A stretch of DNA of 64,000 nt from Brachypodium distachyon (taxonomy: Eukaryota; Streptophyta; Magnoliopsida; Poales; Poaceae), in contig NC_016131.3 of the NCBI RefSeq assembly GCF_000005505.3, positions 14,281,501-14,345,500 on the forward strand, in the 5' to 3' direction. How positions within the stretch are numbered: position 1 is the stretch's first letter; every line of letters starts with the position of its first letter. The translations under genes and the position numbers were made by a program. The notes below the pieces were generated by a model. The model was not told the origin of the DNA. It made no database searches and was given only the letters and a program-made list of their open reading frames with translations. Below are positions 10,700-22,000 of the stretch, one piece after another.

Positions 10700-11462
10700 C
10701 CAATACTTTGGTGTTCGGCACTTTCGTGCCTAATGGGGTTTTCCTCCACAACGATGGCATGGATATTCAGTTTTATCCATTTCATGATTTTCTTTATCTC
10801 TCTTTTCTTGTATTTCATAAGGTCTAGTTGTGTTCTTGAAGCGAACACTATAATTTCCTCTACCACGACCTCGTCCATATTCATAGCCACGGCCACGACC
10901 TTGGCCACGTCCACGTCCTCTATTTTGGTAATCATATCTTGTCGCATTCGCTTCGGGGAATGGACTAGAACCACTTGGGCGTGACTCATGGTTTTCATCA
11001 AAAGCTAATTGTTTTGTTTAGCCAAAAGCAAACAAGAAATAAGTTCAGAATATTTATTGAATCCTTTCTCACGGTATTGCTGCTGAGGCAGCACATTTGA
11101 TGCATGGAATGTAGAGAATGTTTTCTCGAGCATCTCTTCATTTGTTATTTTTTCTCCACACAACAGTAACAGTGATGTGGCTGAATTGTATTCAGAAACA
11201 CTTTTATAGTCTTGCAACCTTATGTGCACCACTCATAACGAGCTTTAGGGAGGATCATTGTTTTCTGATGATCAAATCTTTTTTTTAGTTTGTTCCAAAG
11301 AACAAAATCAAAGCCTTACCTTTATCTTGGCTAGATGTATTTTTTTATTGCATCACCAAGCCCATTGGCATTCAGGTGAGTTTCAGCATCTAGCACCCAT
11401 GACAAGTAATTCTTGTCCGAAATATCCAGAGTCGTGAAATCAAGCTTGGCAAGATTCAACAT
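10700..11462 (-). pseudogene. Copia gag (UBN2-like) with multiple lesions
   Basis: The start is probably the minus-strand ATG at 11462, opening with LDFTTLDISDKNYLSWVLDA. A TAG follows in the KKYI region. The next stretch, 11232-11005, reads LQDYKSVSEYNSA to SELISCLLLAKQNN and ends at a TAG where Glu is usual. A one-base loss then shifts the frame, after which an RGRGRGQGRGRGYEYG tract and a CCHC zinc knuckle (C-HR-C-GGKP-H-x4-C) can be read. The knuckle is interrupted by a TAG directly after its His. The long overlapping frame at 10690-11001 is the shifted shadow of this region. Confidence 0.8.
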
Positions 11463-11626
11463 AGTAAACTACAATATATAGATTGCAAAATTCAAACAAT
11501 CGCGCAAGAACAAAATATAGAAACAAATACAAAAAATAATGTCTTACCACAAAAATAACATTACAATCAATGAAAAGTTTCTTACCTAGTTCTTGAAAGA
11601 TTTTAGAGACAGTCGTACTGATAACG

Positions 11627-11844
11627 TGTTATAAAATAACTAGTCGTAATGTAAGGGAATATATAGAATGGAGAGAGTTAGAGATGAAATTGAAAATTCT
11701 TATTCTCTTTCCAATACATAAGCTCTCATATATATGAGAGATGGAGTTACAAGCATTGATGTTAGGAGAGTTACGCCATTAAACTAGAAGATTATAACTT
11801 TGATGATATAGGGTTATGGACATCCACATTAATATTTCATAACA
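11627..11844 (-). repeat. 5' LTR of the Copia element
   Basis: 218 bp, TG...CA bounded, partner of 6613-6841. Directly inside it the minus strand reads CGTTATCAGTACGA, which shares only TATCAG with the usual initiator-Met primer-binding site. The priming site is therefore atypical or decayed. Confidence 0.95.
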
Positions 11845-12164
11845 ATTTTATATTAATATACCGCAGTAGGAGCCTCCTCTCCTGCTATTTTTCGGTAAAA
11901 AAAAACAGAGCCGAACGAGTCCCAGAACGCAGATTGCAGGCCCAGACACGGCACCTGAATATAGAAAAACTTAGAAGGAAGAGACGTCCATGACCAAATG
12001 TAAAAGAATTGGACAGGCCCCAGCAGGCACGAGGCAGGCCAGGGCCCGATCCGACACGTTAGTTGTGTGCCCTCCCAAGCCTGGCACGTGGGCCGGCGGG
12101 CCGCCGGAAAAAGCCCGGCCAGGAAGCCGAGGAGGTGGAACGGGTCTGGTTCACGGAGTTCACG

Positions 12165-12335
12165 TACCAGTACCAGGACTCTTTTTTCCCTCCAAAAAAA
12201 AAGTACCAGGACTCTTTTGACTCTTTTGTTCTCACCGCTCAAGAAAAAAAGGACTCTTTTGTTCTAAAAAATAAGTACCAGGACTCTTTTCTCAAAAAAA
12301 AAAGAAGAAAAGCCAGTACCAGGACTCATCTGAGT
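12165..12335. repeat. Short interspersed direct repeats AGTACCAGGACTCTTTT upstream of CAND1
   Basis: The motif (A)GTACCAGGACTC-TTTT occurs at about 12170, 12203, 12275 and 12316, with shorter GGACTCTTTT copies between, separated by A-rich linkers. It lies just upstream of the CAND1 5' UTR. It may be slippage-derived; no regulatory role can be read from sequence. Confidence 0.6.
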
Positions 12336-12440
12336 CGCGTATTTCCTCTAAAAAGAAAATCTAAGTCGTGTATTTTATACTACTCCGTACGATTTATGGG
12401 CGAGTAGCAGAGATACTCCCGTTTACAAATAAAGAAGTCA

Positions 12441-13042
12441 GACTAGGGTTTAGCACGGGCCGCCGCGGAGAGCATCTTCTCCCGATTTCCCTGCAACCCC
12501 TCCTCCCGATCCAGCGTCCCTCCGCCGACCTCAGCCGTCGCCGCCGCCTGCAAGCCCACGCCCACCTCCTCCGCACCGCCGCCTCCTTCACCTCTCCCCC
12601 GCGGAGCCGAGAGCACGGCAAGCCAACCTCCAGTAACTTTCCCCGACGTCCGCATCGAGCCCCGTCCGGATCGAGCAACTGGACTTGGCGGCGGCGGGAT
12701 TGTTCTGTGCAGCGACGCAGGCAAGCTACACAGGAGGTACGTTGTTGGGAGGGAATGCTCCGATTAGTTTGATGGATGCGGAATCCCGATCTCGCGTGGA
12801 GGGGTGATGGGGAAGCCCCGAAGGCGGATTTAGGGGTTGGGGTTGCGATGGGGAACCTGTTGGAGCCCTTTCCTTGGGCGTATTCCTCGAATAAAGCTTG
12901 CGGGGAACCTTTTCGGGGATACTTTTGAGTTGCTCTAGTCTGTCAGCAACTGAAGAACATGTTTCATCATTGCTTAATTTTCCTCTTAGCAGGGTACTAC
13001 TGGACACGTTTGTGAAGAGGACTTGAACACTGGTTCTCTGCG
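12441..13042 (+). promoter_or_regulatory. CAND1: CAND1 5' leader with telo-box and probable 5'-UTR intron
   Basis: AGGGTTTAG at about 12445 matches the telo-box (AAACCCTA family) common near transcription starts of plant housekeeping genes. It is followed by a CT/GCC-rich leader, and no clear TATA box is seen. A donor at 12737 (GAG|GTACGT) and acceptor at 12989 or 12992 (TTAG/CAG) suggest a 5'-UTR intron of about 255 bp, leaving a short second leader exon before the ATG at 13043. The exact transcript start cannot be fixed. Confidence 0.55.
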
Positions 13043-16000
13043 ATGGCGAACATGAACATAACCGGCATCTTGGAGAAGGTATGCGTCATACTAATTTAAG
13101 CATCATCTTCGTAAGGAATCCCTTAGTTTTCACTTTTTTTTTAATTCATGCTGTATAACATTGCTTCTTTGGGGTCTGTTCTTTCAGATGACCGGGAAAG
13201 ACAAAGACTACAGATACATGGCTACATCAGATCTGCTCAGTGAATTGAACAAAGAGAGTTTCAAAGCAGACCAAGACCTCGAACCAAAGTTGACGAATAT
13301 TGTTCTTCAACAACTGGAAGATGCTTCAGGAGATGTTTCTGGCTTAGCAGTGAAATGGTATTCTTTTTGTTGAGAATACTTTTTCTTGATCAATCCAAGC
13401 ATAGTTAATATGTACTCCCTTCTTTTTCCTGTAATACCGGTATCCTTGTGTTCTTCATGTCGGTGTTGGAACAGTCTTATATAAAATTGTGAATCACATT
13501 TTGTTTCGTTTTGTGGGGATTGGCTGAGTACAGATTTTGTGTGTTAAGATCTTGTTACTGTTGATTATCCCCTCCATACTAGAATTTGGAAACTTTTGGA
13601 TGATGCTACCTGCTATGTTGTAGTTTTGGTCGGATTGTTTTCTTATTGTTTGCTATTATATGGCATGCTAGCTTTTCTTATCTTCTACTCCCTCCGTTCC
13701 TTCTTGTCGTGGTACATCAAGAATTTATGGATGGAGGGAGTAGATTGCATTTTGAAAAAAACAGACGTTCTGAATTATGTCGCTAGCTCTTTTCTTATGC
13801 TTAAGTTATTTCACCTACTCCCTCCGTCCCTTTTTATCTGTACATGTAGCATTGGATAGTTTGACGGAAATGTTTATGCATTTGCTGTCCCGATGCAATC
13901 ATTTACTTATACTTATTAATGCAAACACTTCCGAGGCCTCCGCAGTCCACAAACTTTGACCAGTGTGAGATCAATTTGTTTTGGTTAAACGTAAATTAAT
14001 GAAGTAGTAATAAATTTGCATGGGGATGTGAGAAGCTGCTGTGGCTTGGACGGCCAGGGTCAGGACACGTGTGCTACTCTGATAGAGTTAAAAAAGGAAA
14101 GCAGTGAAGGGCATCGAGGTGACCCTTGCGTTGCCGTTTGCTTATTTCGTCTGATAATCAGCGAACGTACAGATAAAACGGGACGGAGGGTGTACCGAGA
14201 CAACTTCTTTTGCATAGAAAATTTGTCACCTGGTTTTTTCTAATTTTCTATATCTGTTTGTTATATTTATTCTTATTATTTCTTGTCTTGGTTAGCTTGG
14301 CTCCACTTGTCAAGAAGGTTGGCGAGGAGAGAGTAGTGGAGATGGGAAACAAGCTTTGCGATAAACTACTCAATGGAAAGGAGCAGCATCGTGATACTGC
14401 TAGTATAGCTCTGAAGACAATCATTGTGGAAGTTACTACGACATCACTTGCTGAAAAGATCTTAATTTCTATTGCCCCACAGCTAATCAATGGTGTCACC
14501 AGTGTAAGTTTTTAGTCCGTTTCTTTATTTTTCTGAGTTTTCTGTAGGCTTTTTAAGTATTAGCTTACTCAGACATTACAGTTTGGTATAATAATTTATT
14601 GTCCATGGCTAGCTAGTTAAGGTTTAGTATTTCTGATGGTCTTCTAATTTTGAAAGGTGTGCACATGCACATGCTGGGAGTAGTGTTATATGTTCATTTT
14701 GTCTTACAATGGAAATTCCCCATTGTAAACTTTGGCATGCAGTATGAGTGCAGATATGGTTACCATTATGCTGAAGTTATTGTCGTTATCTGCTGGTTAG
14801 CAATCTTAACTCGAGGTAGAGTGGGCAAGAGCACTGCAACCCTAAGTGTGTGCCTTTTAACCTTTTATTTGTTTGTTAAGAGCCAGTATGGAGTTTCAGG
14901 TTGGTCAATATTGACTTCTCTGGATATTAGATATTTTGAACTGTAGTTTTACCCCAGAAAAGCTAATGCAGTTGCTAGTGGCAAAAATGGCATCTACCCA
15001 TGGCTTAAGGAGCAAGAATAAATATATCCTTCATGGCACAGGAAGGCTCGTAGCTGGTGCATCAGCAATAAACAGTATGCACATGTTGCCAGATTTATCC
15101 AGGACATTTAATATACTCTCTCCGTCCCATATTAAGTGTCGAAATATTACATGTATCTAGACGCTTTTTAGATATAGATACATCCATATTTGGGCAAATT
15201 TGAGACACTTAATATGGGATGGAGGGAGTATCTGTTAACTAGGGCAGTAGTTCAGAGGTTACAAGCATCACATTTGTAACATGAGCTTCGTTGGGTCCAA
15301 TCTGATAATCGGATGCTTTATTATGTTCATTTCTTCTAGCTTTCGTAGTTGTCTCAGGTTTGTATTGCATTCTGTGCTTGCTTGTGAATTGTGACATTAT
15401 ATCTGGAAGTGCTATTGTACGGAACACTTGTATGTGCCTACAGAAGCGAAACTTATAAAGTATTTGCACGTTTCATTGGTTTGTAGCATACAGAGGTTTT
15501 TTACTTGTTCCGTGGTTTGTAACTTTGATGTTCAATTAAAAACAGATGTCTTGATACATTTCTTCTTTTGTTGACAGGGAAAAAGTGCTGAAATTAAATG
15601 TGAATGTCTTGATATATTAGGTGATGTACTTCATAGATTTGGCAACTTGATCACAAAAAATCATGCATCTATGCTCACTGCACTTCTTTCCCAACTAAAC
15701 TGCAATCAAGCAAGCGTTCGAAAGAAGTCAGTTTCATGCATTGGTATGCCTGAATGATTTTGTAATTTCTTTTATGTTATTACTTGCAAATGATTGGACG
15801 GTCATACTCATAGTTACTTGTGACTATAATGTGTCACTATGTTGCAGCATCGCTTGCTCCATGTTTGTCAGATGATCTATTAGCCAAGGCAACTCTGCAT
15901 GTTGTCCAATTGCTGAAAAATAGAAGTGCAAAGTCTGAAATAGCCCGAACAAATATCCAGATGATTGGTGCTCTAAGGTATATGCTTCAACCTTCCAATC

Positions 16001-19000
16001 GTGCATGTGGCAAGTCGCAATCCTCCTTAAGTATTTAAGGAATAGGTTATGCTCATCTGTTATTAATAGCTTGCATGAGCTAAATGTTCCAATTGCTACT
16101 CCAAATATGGATTAAACTTTTAAAGATAATGAATCTTTTGTTGGATGATCTACCCATAGGAGAATATTTTTTGGGGATGAAGGGATGTCGAAATAGATTT
16201 GATAGGTTCAACTCATTTGACTACTGCAACACATACAACAACAACTAAGCCTTTTGTCCCAAGCATGTTGGGGTAGGCTAGATATGAAACCCAAACAGAA
16301 ATTTGTGGAAAATAAAAGTAAACACAAAAGCAAAGAAATAATCAAAAGGGCAGCTCGGTGCACGTAGCTTCCGCTTGTGCAGGGTCTGGGGAAGGACTAC
16401 TGCAACACATGTTCTAACATAATTTATTTTGACTTGCAGTCGCTCAGTTGGATACCGTTTTGGACCTCATCTTGGTGAAGCCGTTCCTTTGCTCATAAAC
16501 TATTGCACAAGTGCATCAGAAAATGATGAAGAACTCCGTGAATACAGCTTGCAGGTGAGAATTTACATCCAGTTCCTACGGTTGTTTACTGGAATGTTTT
16601 GTTCATTGTTATACCTTACTTCCATCTAGGCCCTCGAGAGTTTTGTGCTCAGATGTCCAAGAGATATATCCCCATATTGTGAGGGTATTTTGAATCTTTC
16701 TTTGGAATATATAAGCTATGATCCTAATTTCACTGATAGCATGGAGGAGGATACTGATGATGAAGGACATGATGAGGAAGATGATGAGTATGTCACTTAT
16801 ATTCTTACAATACAGATAATAAATTGGCTTCTATCAGTGCAACTAAAACAAGTTTTGACATGTTCTTGCAGCGAGAGTGCTAACGAGTACACAGATGATG
16901 AGGATGCAAGCTGGAAGGTTCGTCGGGCATCAGCAAAGTGCCTGTCTGCAATTATTGTATCTCGTCCTCAAATGTTGTCCAAGATGTATCAGGAGGTATG
17001 TTGATATAAAACCAATGTATCGTAGTTTGGCAATCTTGTTCTTCATGACGTCACGATTCCAGTGCAACCATATTGCTTATTATGTGTTTAAGTTGGTTTT
17101 AACCATTTATTACATGTTTATGGAGGCATCCAATTAAGTGCCTCAATGTAACTTGTTATTTGGTTGTGTGCAGGCTTGTCCAAAGTTAATCGAGCGCTTT
17201 AGGGAAAGAGAGGAAAATGTAAAGGTAAGTAGGTAACCGCGTGCTATTTTATTGCTATGAAATTGTCATTATTTTTCAAACTGACGAATGCTCTTATTCC
17301 AGATGGACATCTTCAACACATTTATTGAGTTGTTACGCCAAACTGGTAATGTAACGAAAGGGCAAGGTGACATTGATGAGTCTAGGTAAGCAAAATATCC
17401 GTTTTATTACTTGGTAGTTTGTACACATTCTTACTGCTTATTGAATTTACCATAAGTAGTATATGAAGCAGTTTTTCCCTTTTAGATTAGTAACCTGAAG
17501 TTGAGCCTATTTATGTTAAAGCTTTGTATGATTCCTTATCTTTACTTCTTACTTATAAAGATTTGATTGAGTTGGTGGTCGTCCGTTCACTCCATTGAGA
17601 CTATTCCCTATATTGTCAGGAAATGAATGTAATTGCAACCATTCAATTTGGTAGGTATAGGTATCACGATCTTTTGTCTATAATTGACTGGATTGGTGTA
17701 TATATTTTGGGATAGTTATTCAGCACAAAATTTGGAAACATAAGGCCAAGAGTGCATTTAGACAACTTATGAATAATAATAATAATAATAATTCTGTAGC
17801 AACACACGTGCAGTTAGCTAGTTTGAATGGGAAGATTGTGATCTACTCTTCAGATATGAATACACAACTTGACTTCCTTATACTTAGGGGAAAAGTGTCT
17901 TTTAAGTGATTTCAAGTTCGGTGCACTGAGCCTGTATTGTCTATTTTTTATGCTTTGCAGCCCTAGATGGTTGCTGAAACAGGAAGTACCTAAAGTTGTC
18001 AAATCTATCAATAGGCAGTTGCGTGAAAAATCAGTCAAGACAAAGGTTTGCTCTTCAACTATCTTGCAAAGTATCTATGTTAACTCATAATTATGACTAT
18101 ATGTGGTTTTGTTGGCATTTTCAGGTTGGAGCATTCTCAGTTTTGAAGGAGCTTGTTGTTGTATTACCAGATTGTCTTGCTGATCTTTTTGGTTCACTTG
18201 TTCCTGGGATTGAGAAGGCTTTGAATGTCAGTGATTTGATATTTGATCTTCTAAGAAGTTTCTTGTGCTGGATTTCTATTTATTTTTAACTTACCATCTA
18301 TTTTATAGGATAAATCTTCTACCTCCAACCTGAAGATTGAAGCCCTTGCATTTTTAAGGATTGTTATGGCTTCACATTCACCTTCTGTGTTTCATCCCTA
18401 CATCAAGGTACTGTTGGCTCTCCTTTTAATAAACCACTTGAGACATTTGCGGTCGATACTCATTAATCAACAAATAATCAAATTCTAGGCACTCTCTGGT
18501 CCAATACTGTCTGCTATTGGAGATAGATATTACAAAGTCACCGCTGAGGCTTTACGGGTGTGCGGAGAGTTAGTCCGTGTCCTGCGTCCTAATTTTGAGG
18601 TCAGCCTTGTACTACATACCTGTGCTGTTGACATAAGCACCCAGTTATGCTGATTTTGAAATCTTGGTTCTGCTGTTGTATAGGCACATTCTCTAGATTT
18701 CAGGCCATATATTGGTCCAATCTATAATGCTATTTTGGCCCGTTTGGCAAATCAAGACCAAGATCAGGTTTAGACCTCTCTTCCGTACAACTTTCTCTCT
18801 CTCCCTCTATCTCTCTCAAGCAATTCTTTTTTGCCAGGAAGTTAAAGAGTGTGCCATATCTTGCATGAGCCTTGTGATCTCCACTTTTGGTGATGGTCTT
18901 CAAAGGGAATTACCTTCATGCCTTCCCATACTTGTTGATAGGATGGGCAATGAAATAACACGACTTACAGCAGTCAAGGTAAGCAACCAACTTCACTTTA

Positions 19001-22000
19001 GACCCAGGACTTACCTGATATCCATTAAATCTCCTCTTCTTGTCAACCCAGCACTTGCGAGCATTGCTTCTATATATCCTTTGTTTTCTATATCTAGCCT
19101 GAGTATGAAATACTTATTTGAAGATTTAAGTAAATAGGGACATGTAGACATGTGGAGAAGTTGAATTTCAGTATTCTAGTGAGCGATACAGAAACAAATG
19201 TAAAATTCAATGTTGGGCTTGCCATTTTGCAGAGTTGCTTGGGAGTTACATAATTTATCGCAGGTTCATTGTGATTTTAAAATCTTTTAGTAGAATGTAC
19301 AAATTTATTTGCGTGGATCAGGCCTTCACAATTTTAGCTATGTACCCTGCCATTTTTGCTTAGTGCCTACTTGTGGTGTTTTCAGACTATTTTGTTTGTT
19401 CTCTGTTTGTCTGTACTAGTAGATTGAATGGCTCTATTCATTGCTTGTGTTGTTCTGTTGTGATATTTAAAATGTTCATTCCTTTACAGGCATTTGCAGT
19501 TATTGCAAACTCACCTCTTCGGATTGATCTTTCATGTGTCCTGGACCATGTGGTTTCTGAGCTCACAGCTTTCCTTCGGAAGGTAGTGATGCATTATGAA
19601 CATTGTTTGTTTTGATTTTGTTGTCTTGAAATTTCTGTATTTTAAACGTGGCATCAGACTCGATTGTTGAAGTGTTATGATTCTCTGGTTCCCCATTCAA
19701 CAGGCCAACAGGGCTCTTAGGCAGGCAACATTGGGAACCTTAAATTCTCTGGTTGTCACATACGGGGGTCAAATTGGCTCTTCCTCTTATGAAACGATAC
19801 TCGCTGAACTTTCTACCCTGATAAGGTTTGTTCCCCACTTAGTATTCTTTGACAATTCACCATTTACCACCATGTGGACTGATGGTTGCTTATCTACTGT
19901 GGCAGTGATATGGATTTGCATATGGCCGCGCTTGCATTGGAACTTTGTTGCACGATAATTGTTGACAGAAAATCCATTCAGAATGTTGGTTTAGCTGTGA
20001 GATCTAAAGTTTTGCCTCAGGCCCTTATTTTGATCAGGAGTGCTCTATTGCAAGGTCAAGCACTGCAGGTATATATTTTCCTCTTTAAATATGAAGTGTT
20101 GATTTCTTCTTATGCTGGACTGAGAGAGGACATTGTTTCTGTTACAGGCACTACAGAAGTTTTTTGCTTCACTGGTCCAGTCTGCAAATACGAGCTTTGA
20201 TACTTTGCTGGACTCGCTTATTTCCACTGCCAAACCATCACAGTCAGGTGGTCTTGCCAAGCAGGCACTGTCCTCCATCGCACAGTGTGTCGCTGTTCTG
20301 TGCTTAGCAGCTGGTGATCAGAAGTGTGCATCAACTATTGAAATGCTTAAAGGCATTCTTAAGGATGACAGTTCGACTAATTCGGTAAGTTTGCTTTTCC
20401 TGATCATGTATGTCTTTTGTTACCAGATTTACACTTCTGTATCTATGTCATTCTTTTAATCTTTGACCTGGCATGCCGTATATTAATGCCTCATGTAAGT
20501 TAGTGTTTTTAGAAGTTTTTATTCATATCTATCGTCTATGTAGTATGGAATTGTGAAATTGGGATACTACCTGCTCCCTTTATTTGTTTCATATGCGCTC
20601 CACTGTTCTGCTATTGCTCATAATTCATTCTTTCGATGCCAAACATGTCAGTGGTAGGTCAAAGAACAATGTTTTCATTTAGAGTATGCTGTTTGGTGCT
20701 CTATAGTTTAACGGTCTTAAAACATTGAGCATAATCAGGCAAATCTTAGTCTTGAGTGTAGGGTTATTGCAGCATAAAAATTATTATTATCTGATGTTGG
20801 TTGATTGCACACAGTTATGTTTAAATTGAAGATGAACTGTCTCACAAAGTATTATTATGTGGTGTTGGTTGATTGCCCACATTTCTGTTTAACTTGAAGA
20901 CGAACCTGTTTTTCCAGGCTAAACAACACATGGCCTTGTTATGTTTGGGAGAAATTGGAAGAAGGAAGGACCTCAGCAATCATGTTCAAATTGAGAATAT
21001 TGTCATTGAATCATTTCAGTCACCTTTTGAGGAGATAAAGTCTGCAGCATCGTATGCTCTTGGAAACATTGCAGTTGGCAATCTATCCAAATATTTGCCA
21101 TTTATCTTGGATCAGATTGACAATCAACAAAAGAAGCAGTATCTCTTGCTTCATTCACTGAAAGAGGTTCGTTTCTTCTGTTCAAAATATGTTTGTGAAA
21201 AGCATTTACCGTATAACTGCTGTTTAATTTTTGCCCTTATGCAAAATCTATCAGGTAATTGCTCGGCAGTCTGTTGATCATACTGGCCAGAGTGAGCTCC
21301 AGGACTCAAACATTGTGAAGATATTGGCATTGCTCTTTAATCACTGTGAAAGTGAGGAAGAGGGAGTTCGGAATGTGGTTGCCGAGTGTTTAGGCAAAAT
21401 TGCTCTTATTGAACCTCAAAAATTAATCCCTGCTCTAAAGGTGAAGTGTGGATAATGGGCAAAGTTGTTTTCCATGTTGTATTTGTTTTATGAGATGAGA
21501 TCTAATTGGGCATTTCATATAATTTTGTAGGAGCGCACGTGTAGCCCAGCAGCAAACACAAGGGCTACAGTTGCCATTGCTATAAAATATTCTATTGTCG
21601 AACGGGCTGGAAAAATTGATGAAATCATGTGCTCTGAGATTTCTACTTTCCTTATGTTGATTAAAGATAGTGACAGGGTAATTATATTTCTTGAAATACT
21701 CATCTTTACTAACTAATCTAGGTGATAAAAAGTTTTGAAGCTGACAATTGCATTTGTTGTTTGCACTTTGCAGCATGTGAGACGTGCTGCTGTTCTAGCC
21801 TTGAGTACAGCTGCCCACAACAAGCCAAGTTTGATCAAAGGTCTTCTTCCTGAATTGTTGCCTCTTTTGTACGACCAGACTGTTGTGAAGGTATTGTTTC
21901 TTAAAGTGGTTGCCTTTTCTTATGAATTATGATCCGGGATGTCACATGTAATTTACATAATCATCAAGTTTCTGCAAGAAATCTTTGTCTTGTCCATCTA

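Larger units (their letters stand above)
6613..11844 (-). mobile_element. Copia LTR retrotransposon, complete but decayed
   Basis: Two LTRs (6613-6841 and 11627-11844) bound the element. Both start TGTTATAAAATAACTAG and end TTTCATAACA, and a 5-bp target duplication ATTTT lies at 6608-6612 and 11845-11849. It lies on the minus strand: gag near 11.46-10.7 kb, then protease and integrase, reverse transcriptase and RNase H down to 6.97 kb. That integrase-before-RT order identifies Copia. Several in-frame stops, small deletions and a changed integrase residue make it non-autonomous. By eye the LTRs differ at about nine positions plus one 11-bp gap. Confidence 0.95.
6136..11905 (+). mobile_element. 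5'-truncated LINE, interrupted by a Copia element
   Basis: The host LINE is 6136-6612 plus 11850-11905, about 530 bp without the nested insertion. It ends in a poly-A run (11897-11905). An 11-bp target-site duplication, CAGAGCCGAAC, flanks it at 6125-6135 and 11906-11916. Only the C-terminal zinc-binding part of the reverse transcriptase ORF remains. The two flanking repeats, the poly-A tail and 5' truncation are the hallmarks of target-primed reverse transcription. Confidence 0.85.

Noticed and set aside
10690..11001. 103-codon minus-strand frame as a protein of its own
   Set aside because: It is a frame-shifted reading of the Copia gag region; the correct frame shows an RGRGRGQGRG tract and a CCHC zinc knuckle.
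18712..19137. 141-codon plus-strand frame as a separate gene
   Set aside because: It is CAND1 exons 15 and 16 read through the intron and past the donor.
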